A stretch of DNA of 64,000 bases. It comes from Psychrobacter sp. DAB_AL43B. Lineage in GTDB: Bacteria > Pseudomonadota > Gammaproteobacteria > Pseudomonadales > Moraxellaceae. This document shows, one piece after another, positions 40,474 to 49,591 of the stretch. Within the stretch, counting starts at the first letter, position 1. Each line of letters begins with the position of its first letter. A program made the position numbers and the translations under genes. The stretch covers positions 558,001 through 622,000 of the forward strand of contig NZ_LT799838.1 of NCBI RefSeq assembly GCF_900168255.1. The letters are read 5' to 3'. The notes under the pieces were generated by a model, which worked only from the letters and a program-made list of their open reading frames with translations, was not told the DNA's origin and searched no databases.

Positions 40474-40501
40474 CCAAAAAAAAGACCGCCTAAGCGATCT
40501 T
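40474..40501 (-). terminator. Terminator after map
   Basis: On the minus strand AAGATCGC-TTAG-GCGGTCTT forms an 8-bp stem (one T:G) followed by eight T. Confidence 0.8.
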
Positions 40502-40509
40502 ATATTCTG

Positions 40510-41304
40510 TTATTGAGTTAAAAAACTCAAGTCTTCTTCGGGGCGCGCGGTGAACACTTCACAGCCATTGTCAGTCACCACCATGGTATGCTCCCACTGG
40601 GCTGACAGCTTACGGTCTTTGGTGATTGCCGTCCATTCATCTGGTAAAATCTTAGTCTGCCATTTGCCTTCATTAATCATCGGCTCGATGGTAAAGGTCA
40701 TGCCCGTTTTTAGCTCAAAGCCCGTGCCTTTTTTACCATAGTGCATCACTTGCGGCTCATGGTGGAATTCATTGCTGATACCGTGACCACAGAACTCACG
40801 CACGATACTAAAACGCTCAGGCTCGACTATTTCTTGAATCGCAGCACCGACGTCACCAAGACGCGCGCCATTCTTGACCACACTCATACCAGCATAAAGT
40901 GCTTCTTGTGCCACTTTACAAATACGCTGCGCCATGATGGAACCATTACCGACGACCCACATTTTTGAGGTATCACCGTAATAGCCATCTTTAATGACGG
41001 TCACATCGATATTGATGATATCGCCGTCTTTAAGAATTTTGTTTTCGCTTGGAATACCATGGCACACCACATGGTTGACTGAGGTACAGATTGATTTAGG
41101 GAAACCATTATAATTAAGTGGAGCGGGGATAGCGTCTTGTACATTGACGATATAATCGTGAGCAATTTGATTCAACGCTTCAGTGCTAATACCCACTCTG
41201 ACATGCTGATCAAGCATGACAAGCAAATCGCTGGCAAGCTTACCAGCGACACGCATTTTTTCTATGGCTTCAGGTGATTGGATAAGAGATTTTTTAGTCA
41301 TCAT
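40510..41304 (-). CDS. map: Methionine aminopeptidase, type I
   Basis: Removes the initiator Met from nascent proteins. The 264-residue protein has all metal ligands in place: Asp in INIDVTVIKDGYYGDTSKM, His in FCGHGISNEFH, Glu in FTIEPMI and Glu in QWEHTMVV. Length is typical. Two adjacent ATG codons (41304 and 41301) can start it. A terminator separates it from glnD, which lies downstream on the same strand. Confidence 0.97.
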   Translation of the reverse strand: MMTKKSLIQSPEAIEKMRVAGKLASDLLVMLDQHVRVGISTEALNQIAHDYIVNVQDAIPAPLNYNGFPKSICTSVNHVVCHGIPSENKILKDGDIINIDVTVIKDGYYGDTSKMWVVGNGSIMAQRICKVAQEALYAGMSVVKNGARLGDVGAAIQEIVEPERFSIVREFCGHGISNEFHHEPQVMHYGKKGTGFELKTGMTFTIEPMINEGKWQTKILPDEWTAITKDRKLSAQWEHTMVVTDNGCEVFTARPEEDLSFLTQ

Positions 41305-41715
41305 AATCGGTCTTATAGTTATAGAATTTAGGTAATAAATTATACCATAAATGCAGATGGTGCTGTTTTAATGCAGAAAGCACTGTGTTTTGATTGCGTT
41401 AACCTTCAATGTGCGTATTCGTAGCCTACCCATACTTATTGTCGTAACTTGCTGACACAGTTTCATATATGCCCGCTATTTCCATAAAGAAGCAGTAACT
41501 GCAAAGAGTGAAATTATATGTTTTAGATTGACTATAGAGTCACTAATTCTAGTGTTTTTAAAGCAAAAATAAGTTGAATGTTACAAAGTATAGACGTATG
41601 GTAATTTTGGTTGCTAAATGAATTAGCAGTGTTTTTTATCGCTTGGTGCTGGATGCAATAACTAAGCCATATCATATAAAGACGCCCCGACTATCACTAT
41701 AACAAGGATGTTGTT
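41305..41715. other. map / lipase divergent intergenic region
   Basis: 411 bp, AT-rich, with no supported gene. It should contain the map and lipase promoters; I do not see a confident -35/-10 pair or operator. AAGGA at 41703-41707 is the lipase ribosome-binding site. Confidence 0.4.
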
Positions 41716-42804
41716 ATGACCCGAAAAACTTCCCTTCGTGCGGTATTTACGCCGAGCGCATTTTTACCTTCACTGGGTGCCATTGGTGCCGGTGTCATCC
41801 TGATGGCTCTACAAACGACTTCTGCCCAAGCAGCTGGTCAATATTATAACTGTGCCAATCCTACTGGTTGTAAACTGGTCAGTAGCAAGTATTTTACCTC
41901 AAATCATACAGATACCAAGTACCCAGTCGTCATGGCGCATGGTTTGGGTGGTTTTACCAAAGCATTTGGATTGGTTGACTATTTTTATGGCATTCCTGAA
42001 TCGTTAATGAGTGGGGGCAGTCAGGTTTATACCACCAAAACCTCATCCGTCAATAATAGCGAATTTCGTGGTGAGCAATTACTGCAACAAGTTAAAACCA
42101 TCAGTGCCATTTCAGGCAGTCCCAAAGTTAACTTACTCGGTCACAGCCAAGGTGGTATCGATAGCCGTTATGTTGCTGCCGTCGAACCGAAATATGTGGC
42201 ATCTGTAACTGCCATCTCAAGTCCAGAGCAAGGCTCAAAAATGAGCGACTGGGTTATTAAACAAGTTGTTGAAGGCAGTGCCAATGATGGCTATGGTGAA
42301 GGAGAGTTTAATGTTGGCTCACAGATTGCGCTAGGTTTCTTTAAGCTCGTCGGTGGCTTTATGGATGTCAGCGCCGGTATTAGCTTGAAGGAGTTACAAG
42401 AGCAAGATGGTTGGAATGCACTTGAAGCGCTATCTACTGATTATGCCGCCAAATTTAACGCTAAATTCCCAGCTGCGATGCCAACCAGTTATTGTGGTCA
42501 GCCAGCGGATACCGAAGTCAATGGTATCAAGTATTACTCATTTAGTGGTATTGGGCAAATAACGAATGGTCTTGATCCTAGTGATTATCTACTGGCTCTT
42601 ACTGGCACGACTTTTAATGGCGATCCAAACGACGGTTTAGTATCTGCCTGCTCGAGCCGCCTCGGCTATGTGGTACGTGATGATTACCGAATGAACCATT
42701 TAGATTCAGCCAATCAAGTACTCGGCTTAACAGCATGGGGACAACCTGACCCAAAAACCTTGTACCGTGATCAAGTAAACCGTTTGAAAAAAGCCAATCT
42801 ATAA
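41716..42804 (+). CDS. Secreted triacylglycerol lipase (family I.1-like)
   Basis: A 362-residue alpha/beta-hydrolase lipase. The signal peptide ends near TSAQA (residue 39). The oxyanion segment is VMAHGLGGF, the nucleophile is Ser144 in LGHSQGGIDSRYVAAV, the acid is probably in DPNDGLVSACSS and the His in MNHLDSANQ. It resembles Pseudomonas-type true lipases that need a dedicated foldase, and the foldase gene follows 131 bp downstream. Export is expected by Sec then type II secretion, whose genes are not in this window. Confidence 0.93.
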   Translation: MTRKTSLRAVFTPSAFLPSLGAIGAGVILMALQTTSAQAAGQYYNCANPTGCKLVSSKYFTSNHTDTKYPVVMAHGLGGFTKAFGLVDYFYGIPESLMSGGSQVYTTKTSSVNNSEFRGEQLLQQVKTISAISGSPKVNLLGHSQGGIDSRYVAAVEPKYVASVTAISSPEQGSKMSDWVIKQVVEGSANDGYGEGEFNVGSQIALGFFKLVGGFMDVSAGISLKELQEQDGWNALEALSTDYAAKFNAKFPAAMPTSYCGQPADTEVNGIKYYSFSGIGQITNGLDPSDYLLALTGTTFNGDPNDGLVSACSSRLGYVVRDDYRMNHLDSANQVLGLTAWGQPDPKTLYRDQVNRLKKANL

Positions 42805-42854
42805 AGCTTATCTATAACACTGTTCTTTAACACGGTCATAACTGGCTCGTACGT

Positions 42855-42890
42855 AAGCAGGGTCAACAGCGTTGACCCTGCTTCTTTATA
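42855..42890 (+). terminator. Perfect hairpin between lipase and foldase genes
   Basis: AAGCAGGGTCAAC and GTTGACCCTGCTT pair over 13 bp with a 3-nt loop, followed by C-T-T-T-A. It lies in the middle of a two-gene unit, so it may act as a partial terminator or mRNA-end stabiliser, setting lipase above foldase. Confidence 0.75.
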
Positions 42891-42935
42891 TTGGATTTAT
42901 ATATAAACTGATTTATTAAATAAGATGTTTTTGCT

Positions 42936-44045
42936 ATGTCATATAATCGCCGCTCACCCTTTTTACCTGTTGTTATTATTGCTGTGATTATCGCTATAAC
43001 AGTAGCGGTGATTCTGTGGTTTAAACCTAATAATAGCAGCGTTAATGCTTCTCAATCTCTATCTGCAACGGACAATAATGACGCTGAAAATAGCTCGATA
43101 AATATGGCTAATCCCAGTAATGGCGCTGGCATGTCATCCAATAAAAATAGTACTCAATTTGCTACGGGGCTGGAGAATTTACCGCGCTCCTTGCAAGGTA
43201 CCGATGTCGATGGTGACATTATCATTGATGAAAACAAACAGCTGGTCGTCACTGAAGGCTTACGGCGCTTGTTTGATTATTTCTTATCAGCGCTTGGTGA
43301 AGAAGAGGAAGCTATTATTTATGCCCGTGTGGAAAGCTATATTCGTAGTCACACGCCAGAACCTGCCGCCAGTCAAGCTGTCACTATATTCGACCAGTAT
43401 ATTGCTTATCTTAAGTCGATTCCTGATATAGAAAACCGTTATGGGAATTTACAGTTGCAAGCAACAGAAAAGGGTGAATTAGATTTGAATGTCGTGGCAC
43501 AGCAAAAGCAAGATGTGGCTAAGCTACGTCAGCGGCACTTTGCCAAAGAGACGATTACAGCGTTCTTTGGGGCAGAAGATGAATATGATGATTATAGTAT
43601 CGAGATGGTAAGAATTAATCAAAACCAGCAGTTATCAGAGGCTCAAAAAGAAGCTGCCAAGCAAGACCATATCAGCCGTATGCCGGATAATTCGACCAAA
43701 GCTAATATTGCTAAGCAAGCCAATTTGAATGAATTAATGAGTCGCACCGAGCAAATGCAAGCCAAAGGTGCAACGGCTGAGGAGTTATATAATATGCGTC
43801 GCGATCTTGTCGGTGCACCAGCAGCAGCAAGGCTTGCACAAGTCGATCAAGAAGATGCCAACTTTGAGCAACGCTTTAATCAGTATCAAGTACAAAAACA
43901 GCGTCTGTTAAGCCAAAATACTGATAAAACGCAAGCTCAAACTCAAATCAACCAGATTGAGCAGCAATTGTTTAATGAGGCTGAACGCAAACGTCTGGCA
44001 GGTTATGCCGCTCTGCAACAACAGAAAGCTGCTGATATAAATTAA
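42936..44045 (+). CDS. lifO: Lipase-specific foldase (Lif)
   Basis: This membrane-anchored periplasmic chaperone folds the cognate lipase. The N-terminal anchor (FLPVVIIAVIIAITVAVILWF) is followed by an Asn/Ser-rich linker. Then comes the signature R-x-x-F-D-Y in GLRRLFDYFLSALGEEEE and a long Gln/Glu/Arg-rich helical body up to residue 369. The motif and the neighbour upstream make the assignment firm. The ribosome-binding site is weak, so expression may depend on translational context. Confidence 0.93.
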   Translation: MSYNRRSPFLPVVIIAVIIAITVAVILWFKPNNSSVNASQSLSATDNNDAENSSINMANPSNGAGMSSNKNSTQFATGLENLPRSLQGTDVDGDIIIDENKQLVVTEGLRRLFDYFLSALGEEEEAIIYARVESYIRSHTPEPAASQAVTIFDQYIAYLKSIPDIENRYGNLQLQATEKGELDLNVVAQQKQDVAKLRQRHFAKETITAFFGAEDEYDDYSIEMVRINQNQQLSEAQKEAAKQDHISRMPDNSTKANIAKQANLNELMSRTEQMQAKGATAEELYNMRRDLVGAPAAARLAQVDQEDANFEQRFNQYQVQKQRLLSQNTDKTQAQTQINQIEQQLFNEAERKRLAGYAALQQQKAADIN

Positions 44046-44361
44046 TAAAAACATGGGTTACAGATATAGTTTTATAGGTAAATAAAAACCTAACTATTAA
44101 GGTTATAACAAAAGTTTAAGTGGTATCAGCTAATAGGTGGCTTAGCAAGGTATGTTAGCAAAAATACCATAAAGTGGAACAAATATAGCGGTAATTGGTA
44201 CTCAATCTATCATGACAGGCTTATGAAAAATGGGCATAATGGCCGCATTGTTTAGACTAAAGAAAACAACAAATTAATCAGAGCAAACGCTACTGGTTAA
44301 AATGATAAACAATAATATTTTTACCTTTCTATATTAATATTTGAAACCTCTAGGAGTTTAT
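44046..44361. other. Foldase / META lipoprotein intergenic region
   Basis: 316 bp with no supported gene or RNA. AGGAG at 44352-44356 is the ribosome-binding site of the next gene. No clear promoter seen. Confidence 0.4.
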
Positions 44362-44850
44362 ATGAAAAACATGACTAAAATGATGCTGGCTGCCACTTTA
44401 GCTGTAGGTACACTTGCCGCTGGTTGTCAAACTACCCCTAGTGTTACTGCACCAGTGACCCAGCCAATTACATCTAATACTTTACAAGCCTATGATTGGC
44501 AGCTTGTTGATGCCAAGCGTACCAATGGCGATAAAGTAAGTCAGTTATTCTTTGATCCAGCTAAGCCATTAACCCTAAAATTCTTTAAAGATAATGGCAA
44601 TGACCGCGTTACATTTATGAACACCTGCAATAACATGGGCGCTAACTACAGTGTTGTGAATGGCAATGTTGTGTTAGGTAACGTCTTATCTACTATGATG
44701 GCATGCCCTGAGCCACAAGCAAGCTTTGATACGGCAACAATGGCGACTGTACAAGGTAAATATAGCATCAGTAATAACGCTAATAATACGCCTATCTTAA
44801 CCATCACCAATAGCAATCAAGTTGCTCATTTTAAAGCTATCTCTAAATAA
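44362..44850 (+). CDS. META-domain (HslJ-like) lipoprotein
   Basis: 162 residues. The signal peptide (MKNMTKMMLAATLAVGTLAAGC) has lipobox LAAGC. The META domain contains YDWQLVDAKRTNG, FMNTCNNMGANYSV and STMMACPEPQ, with the conserved Cys pair typical of HslJ-like proteins. AGGAG lies 5 nt before the ATG at 44362; a TTG at 44341 extends the frame but sits before the ribosome-binding site. Probably outer-membrane anchored and stress related; function unproven. Confidence 0.88.
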   Translation: MKNMTKMMLAATLAVGTLAAGCQTTPSVTAPVTQPITSNTLQAYDWQLVDAKRTNGDKVSQLFFDPAKPLTLKFFKDNGNDRVTFMNTCNNMGANYSVVNGNVVLGNVLSTMMACPEPQASFDTATMATVQGKYSISNNANNTPILTITNSNQVAHFKAISK

Positions 44851-44890
44851 TTTAGCGATTTAATAGAAATGTTCTAAAAACTTGTATCGC

Positions 44891-44924
44891 AAAAATGCCT
44901 CACGAATAAGTGGGGCATTTTTTT
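44891..44924 (+). terminator. Terminator after the META lipoprotein gene
   Basis: AAAAATGCC-CAC and GTG-GGCATTTTT form a stem with one mismatch, followed by T residues. Confidence 0.85.
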
Positions 44925-45020
44925 GTCTAAAATTAGAGGGCAATGTACGTTACACTAGATGCAACGCTTGCATTTTGTGACCCTTCTATACGCATTCCAC
45001 AAGGCTTTATCGGACTTTAT

Positions 45021-46037
45021 ATGATGTTGAAAACTGCTGTATTAAAACCGACTATTAATATTCGCATGATAAGCGGCCGTGTTGTTATGGCAATGTTTGC
45101 TATTCCAATACTCGCCATCCTGACAGGGTGTCAGACAATACCAAACAATATGTCTAAAGCGCCTATTGATAGGAGTAATCCGCTTACTGCGGCAATGCCA
45201 GCGATAGACCGGCAAGGCTATATTGCTTATGTAGAGGAGCAAGGTTTAGGAGCCGCGAAGATATCGACACTGTATCGTATCCGTCCGGATGGCAGCGACC
45301 GCCAATTAATTGATCAGTTAAATGGCTATATCTATGCGCCTGCGTGGTCAGCGGATGGTCAAATGCTTGCTTATAGCAAACAAGCAGCGCGCCAGCACCC
45401 AAAGATTTATATTTATGACGGCAAAAGTAAAACCCATAATCTGGTCGTGAATGCTGAGGGCAGCAATTTATCACCGTCATTCTCACCTGATGGACAAAAA
45501 TTGCTCTATAGTTCAACGGTTGGTGGTAATGCCGATATCTATGAGATGCGTTTAAGCGATGGCGATACTAAACAGCTCACCACCTTACCGAGCACTGAAG
45601 TGCAGCCAAGCTATGCAAGCGACGGGCAAAGCTTTGTTTATACCAGTGATAAAGTGCGTGCTGGACGCCCAAGCATTTATCGTTACCGCTTTGCTACTGG
45701 TAACGCCGCGCTTATATCGACAGGAGGCTATGCGGCAAGCCCGCAGCTTAGCGTAGATGGTCAGCATTTGGCATATCTTAATGGTCGCAAGGCAGCAGTC
45801 ATGACCCTAGCTACAGGACAAGTCATCAATCTAGCAGAAACTGGACTTGATGAGCCAGCGCGTCTATCACCTTCTGGGCAATATGCTGTTTACCCGACAC
45901 GTCATGCAAATTTAGGTGGGCAAGTGAGTAACCAAAGCAGTGGTAGCTTGGTGATCCACTCATTATCTGGTAATACCAGCTATGCTATCAATAGCAAAGA
46001 TGGGGGCGTTGTGCGTTCACCGATTTGGGGGCGATAG
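45021..46037 (+). CDS. TolB-like beta-propeller lipoprotein
   Basis: About 338 residues. A signal segment ends at the lipobox ILTGC. The rest is a run of PD40-type propeller blades: YAPAWSADGQMLAYSKQ, SPSFSPDGQKLLYSS, QPSYASDGQSFVYTSD, SPQLSVDGQHLAYLNG and ARLSPSGQYAVYPT. It resembles the propeller of TolB but lacks the TolB N-terminal domain and is not next to tol or pal genes. The start is uncertain: ATG at 44943, 45021 or 45066 all keep the lipobox. I chose 45021, since 44943 has its ribosome-binding site too close. Confidence 0.85.
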   Translation: MMLKTAVLKPTINIRMISGRVVMAMFAIPILAILTGCQTIPNNMSKAPIDRSNPLTAAMPAIDRQGYIAYVEEQGLGAAKISTLYRIRPDGSDRQLIDQLNGYIYAPAWSADGQMLAYSKQAARQHPKIYIYDGKSKTHNLVVNAEGSNLSPSFSPDGQKLLYSSTVGGNADIYEMRLSDGDTKQLTTLPSTEVQPSYASDGQSFVYTSDKVRAGRPSIYRYRFATGNAALISTGGYAASPQLSVDGQHLAYLNGRKAAVMTLATGQVINLAETGLDEPARLSPSGQYAVYPTRHANLGGQVSNQSSGSLVIHSLSGNTSYAINSKDGGVVRSPIWGR

Positions 46038-46342
46038 TAGGATAGCTATGTATTATGTAATGAGATGCCTATATAATCACCAATAAAGAAACATAAGTTG
46101 ATTATATTAATGTAAGTCTGGGATGTGCTTTTTAGTAAATGGAGTCCAATAAGGCCAGCTAAGACATAGCAATCCAGTCCAATGCTTCAAAATATAAAAA
46201 TCAGATCATGTAGCATGAATTCTATTAAAGCCGAATGGAACAGAACTAAATAGAACTAATTCGAGTTAAGTCATATAGCATCAAATTGTGTAAACGAGTC
46301 ATAAAAATACCTGATTAGGTGAGCAAAAGGACAGAGTGTGCA
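46038..46342. other. Gap before the YqiJ-flotillin block
   Basis: 305 bp. It contains short A-rich, imperfectly repeated words (GAACAGAACTAAATAGAACTAA) but no gene, RNA or clear promoter that I can support. Confidence 0.4.
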
Positions 46343-47005
46343 ATGCAAGAATCTTTTTTAATATTCATTACTAAAATCAGTTTATACCCTACCGTTATCT
46401 TTACCGGTCTTGTAATGTTTGTCACCTTATATTGGCTTGTATCTTTGATAGGCATGGTAGATATGGACACCGTAGAATTCGGGGATTCAGGTAGTGATAC
46501 TAACGTATCTGACTTATCATCCACTGGTTTTTTTACAGGTCTCATGCTTAAGTTTGGTCTTTATGGCGTGCCTTTAATCATCATCCTTAGCTTAGTCAGT
46601 TTGATTGGTTGGCTATTAAGCTATGTCTATACCAGTTTTCTGCATCAGCGGATTGATTCTGGCATTTTGTATTATCTGTTTGGGACTGGGGCTTTAGTGT
46701 TTGTCTTAGTGGTGTCCATGTGGCTAACAGGTATTATCATTTCACCTATCCGCAAGAGCATCGCCAAAATCCCCAAACGTAATGCGGCAAACAACATCGG
46801 TAAAACGGCTATAGTACGGACGCTTAGTGTGACAGATAAGCATGGCGAAGCTGAGCTAAATGATGGCGGAGCAGGATTAATACTAAAAATTCGTCGAGAT
46901 AGTGATAGCGTGGAGCTGCCACTAAAACAAGGCGATAAAGTGCTGTTGGTAGAGTATTTAAATGATAGCGGTGCGTACAGAGTCGCGCTTGCTAAAGATA
47001 AATAA
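46343..47005 (+). CDS. yqiJ: YqiJ/NfeD-like membrane protein with OB fold
   Basis: About 220 residues. Three membrane segments (LYPTVIFTGLVMFVTLYWLV, VPLIIILSLVSLIGWLLS, LYYLFGTGALVFVLVVSMWL) precede a cytosolic OB-fold tail (IGKTAIVRTLSVTDKHGEAEL...LKQGDKVLLVEYL), as in NfeD-type partners of flotillins. It sits 198 bp upstream of the flotillin gene, as yqiJ does with yqiK in E. coli. ATG 46343 preferred over GTG 46319, which has no ribosome-binding site. Likely to work with the flotillin in membrane organisation. Confidence 0.82.
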   Translation: MQESFLIFITKISLYPTVIFTGLVMFVTLYWLVSLIGMVDMDTVEFGDSGSDTNVSDLSSTGFFTGLMLKFGLYGVPLIIILSLVSLIGWLLSYVYTSFLHQRIDSGILYYLFGTGALVFVLVVSMWLTGIIISPIRKSIAKIPKRNAANNIGKTAIVRTLSVTDKHGEAELNDGGAGLILKIRRDSDSVELPLKQGDKVLLVEYLNDSGAYRVALAKDK

Positions 47006-47203
47006 TAATAAAAACATTTTTTAGTTAAATAATTTCTAGTAGTCAATTATTAATAATAAATTCTAGGCAAAACGAATATCTAATAACTGTTTAATGAAAC
47101 AATAATCACTATTGAGTAATGTATAAACGACAAATAATCTATTTAAAGGCATGGTATTAACTATTTTAAATTCGATTTGAATGTTCAAATTTAGGGAGTG
47201 AAC

Positions 47204-49216
47204 GTGGATATACTTATTATCGTTGGCGTGGTTGTCATACTGGCATTTGTTTTTGTTATGGCAGCACTTTTGATGCTGAAAGCCTTTTATATTAAGGTGG
47301 AGCAGGGTACGGCGCTCATTATTAACGGGGTTAATAAAATTGCCGTACGCTTTGATGGTGGCTTTGTTTGGCCGGTTATCAACAAAAAAGAACTAATGAG
47401 AATCTCGCTTATCACCTTAGAGGTCGATAGACGAGGTAAAGAAGGACTGATTTGCGCGGATAACATGCGTGCTGACATCACAGTTGCGTTTTATTTGCGC
47501 GTTAATGAAACCGAAGAAGACGTTCTTAAGGTTGCTAAATCTCTTGGCGCTGAGAGAGCATCAGACAAAGTCGCTGTTAATGAGCTGTTTAATGCTAAGT
47601 TCTCGGAAGCATTAAAAACAGTGGGTAAGCAAATTGATTTCGTTAAACTGTTTGAAAATCGCAGTGAGTTTCGTGACAGTATCGTTAAAGAGATTGGCAA
47701 TGATTTAAACGGCTATATCTTAGAAGACGTGGCAATTGATTACTTAGAGCAAACGCCAAAATTATCGTTAGATTCAAGTAATATCTTAGATGCTGAAGGT
47801 ATCAAAAAGATTACTCAACTGACGGCCTTTCAAAACATCATTACCAATGAGCTTGAGCGTGATGAAGAGCTAGCGGTTAAAAAGAAGAACGTTGAAACTA
47901 GAGAAGCTATGCTTGAGCTGGAACGTCAGCAAGCGGATGCTGAAGCCAGACAACACCGTGAAATATCTTCTGTGATTGCACGTGAAACCGCTGAAACGCG
48001 CAAGATTGAAGAAGAAGAACGTAAAAAATCTGAGACAGCCGTGATCATGGTTGAGCAAGATTTGGCGATTCAGCGTGAAAATCAACAGCGTGAAATCGAA
48101 GTGGCTGGCCAAAACCGCTTGCGTGCTGTCGTCATCGAAGAAGAGAAAGTCACGCGTGCTCGCGATTTAGAAATCGTCTCGCGTGAGCGTGAAGTTGATT
48201 TACAGCGTATCGAAGCTGAACGCGCGATTGAGCTTGAGAAAAAAGAAATCGCCAACGTCATTCGTGAGCGTATTGCAGTAGACAAAACCGTTGCTCAAGA
48301 AGAAGAGCGTATCAAGGAAGTCCGTGAAGTCAGCGAAGCTGAGCGTTCTAAGCAAACACGCGTATTAGCAGCTGAAGCAGATGCGGAAGAAATCAAAGTA
48401 CGTCAGGTCAAAAAGGCGGAAGCAGAAGAGCTATCTGCTAAGCATAAAGCCGTTGAGATTACCACGCTGGCTGCCGCCAATCTTGAAGCCGCTGCTAAGG
48501 ATTCTGAAGCTAAAATAAAAATGGCTGAAGGTATTAAAGCGGAAGAGTCTGCGCATGGATTTGCTGAAGCAGCTATCCAAGAAGCCAAGTCAGTCTCGTT
48601 AGAGAAAGAAGGAATTGCCAAAGCCAATATTATCAAGGCCACAGGGCAGGCTGAAGCACAATCAGAACGGGAAAAAGGCATGGCTGATGCTGAGGTTATC
48701 GCAGCTCGCGGTGAGTCAAATGCTAAAGCCGAGCGTGATATCGGGTTAGCAAATGCTCAAGTTATCGCCGCTCGCGGTGAATCAAATGCTAAGGCGGAGC
48801 GTGAAGTTGGGCTTGCAAAAGCTGAAGTAACCCGCGCCCATTTCCAAGCGGAAGCCGATGGTCTGGTCGAGAAATTCAATGCCATGGGCAGCATGAGCAA
48901 AGAAGCTCGCGAGCACGAAGAGTTCCGTATGGGACTTGAAACGGCATTGCAAGAAGCGATGGCATCGATTGAAGCCGGTAAAGAGATTGCGAAAGAAAAC
49001 GCTGAAGTATTGGCAGTGGCGCTACAAAAAGCCAAAATCGATATCGTTGGCGGTGAAGCGCACTTCTTTGATAACTTTGCTAAGTCATTGTCGATTGGTA
49101 AAGCAATTGACGGTCTCGCTGGCAAGTCAGATACGTTGAGCGGCATTATCAATACGATGATGGCCAATCAGGTAATGAGCAAAGCCAATAAGCAAAGCGA
49201 TGACAGACCTGCTTAA
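47204..49216 (+). CDS. yqiK: Flotillin (YqiK-like)
   Basis: A 670-residue membrane-scaffold protein. One N-terminal membrane segment (ILIIVGVVVILAFVFVMAALLML) is followed by an SPFH domain (about 45-215). A long Glu/Ala/Arg-rich coiled coil (about 225-560) and a flotillin C-terminal region (GGEAHFFDNFAKSLS) complete it. Inside the coiled coil is a 22-residue tandem duplication (IAARGESNAKAER). AGGGAG sits 5 nt before GTG 47204, which I prefer over GTG 47198. It belongs with the YqiJ-like gene just upstream. Confidence 0.92.
   Translation: MDILIIVGVVVILAFVFVMAALLMLKAFYIKVEQGTALIINGVNKIAVRFDGGFVWPVINKKELMRISLITLEVDRRGKEGLICADNMRADITVAFYLRVNETEEDVLKVAKSLGAERASDKVAVNELFNAKFSEALKTVGKQIDFVKLFENRSEFRDSIVKEIGNDLNGYILEDVAIDYLEQTPKLSLDSSNILDAEGIKKITQLTAFQNIITNELERDEELAVKKKNVETREAMLELERQQADAEARQHREISSVIARETAETRKIEEEERKKSETAVIMVEQDLAIQRENQQREIEVAGQNRLRAVVIEEEKVTRARDLEIVSREREVDLQRIEAERAIELEKKEIANVIRERIAVDKTVAQEEERIKEVREVSEAERSKQTRVLAAEADAEEIKVRQVKKAEAEELSAKHKAVEITTLAAANLEAAAKDSEAKIKMAEGIKAEESAHGFAEAAIQEAKSVSLEKEGIAKANIIKATGQAEAQSEREKGMADAEVIAARGESNAKAERDIGLANAQVIAARGESNAKAEREVGLAKAEVTRAHFQAEADGLVEKFNAMGSMSKEAREHEEFRMGLETALQEAMASIEAGKEIAKENAEVLAVALQKAKIDIVGGEAHFFDNFAKSLSIGKAIDGLAGKSDTLSGIINTMMANQVMSKANKQSDDRPA
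48692..48823 (+). repeat. 66-bp tandem duplication inside the flotillin gene
   Basis: Two in-frame 66-nt units (48692-48757 and 48758-48823) encode the 22-residue repeat with IAARGESNAKAER at its centre. Third-position differences show the duplication is not recent. The length equals about three coiled-coil heptads. Confidence 0.85.
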
Positions 49217-49591
49217 TCTATAGCCAGTCTTAAATAAGAGAAGTATAGATGTTATCACGTACTGCTGGGATGAATTTTTCTTGCTTGCTGTGCCTGCGCA
49301 GACAGAGGCTGCGAAAAATTAATCTCAGCAGCACTGTATACTTTTAAAAATAGATTAACTATCAATATTGACCATGCACACAATAGTAAATGAAGAGTGT
49401 TATTAAAGTAAGTGGTGATCTAGGTTGCCATTTACTTTTTGCCAACTCAAAGTCAACCCTGACAGTGAGTTGGTTAATCTAAAAAAACCGGCAGTGATTA
49501 ATTGTTTTTTTAGATTAACCAAGTGCTTATTTGATTCAAAAAATTCCTTAGATTTATCTTATTGCCTAAAAATAAAAATGGACGAGCAACG
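49217..49591 (+). other. Gap between flotillin and giant ATPase genes
   Basis: 375 bp holding copy 3 of the dispersed hairpin repeat (49253-49338) and otherwise AT-rich sequence. The gap and repeat suggest that the ATPase gene has its own promoter or is only partly cotranscribed with the flotillin gene. Confidence 0.45.
49253..49338 (+). repeat. Dispersed intergenic hairpin repeat, copy 3
   Basis: Arms GTACTGCTG-GAT and ATC-CAGCAGCAC pair; the palindrome is 49259-49334 (76 nt, the same length as copy 2). The core TTGCTTGCTGTGCC...CAGACAGAGGCT matches the other copies. Confidence 0.85.

Noticed and set aside
46180..46265. Short A-rich repeated words (GAACTAAATAGAACTAA) as an iteron-like array
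   Set aside because: Copies are too few and irregular, and there is no replication gene nearby.
48403..49167. Long minus-strand open frames inside the flotillin gene
   Set aside because: They are by-products of the Glu/Ala-rich coiled-coil codons on the plus strand; they lack ribosome-binding sites and protein-like features.
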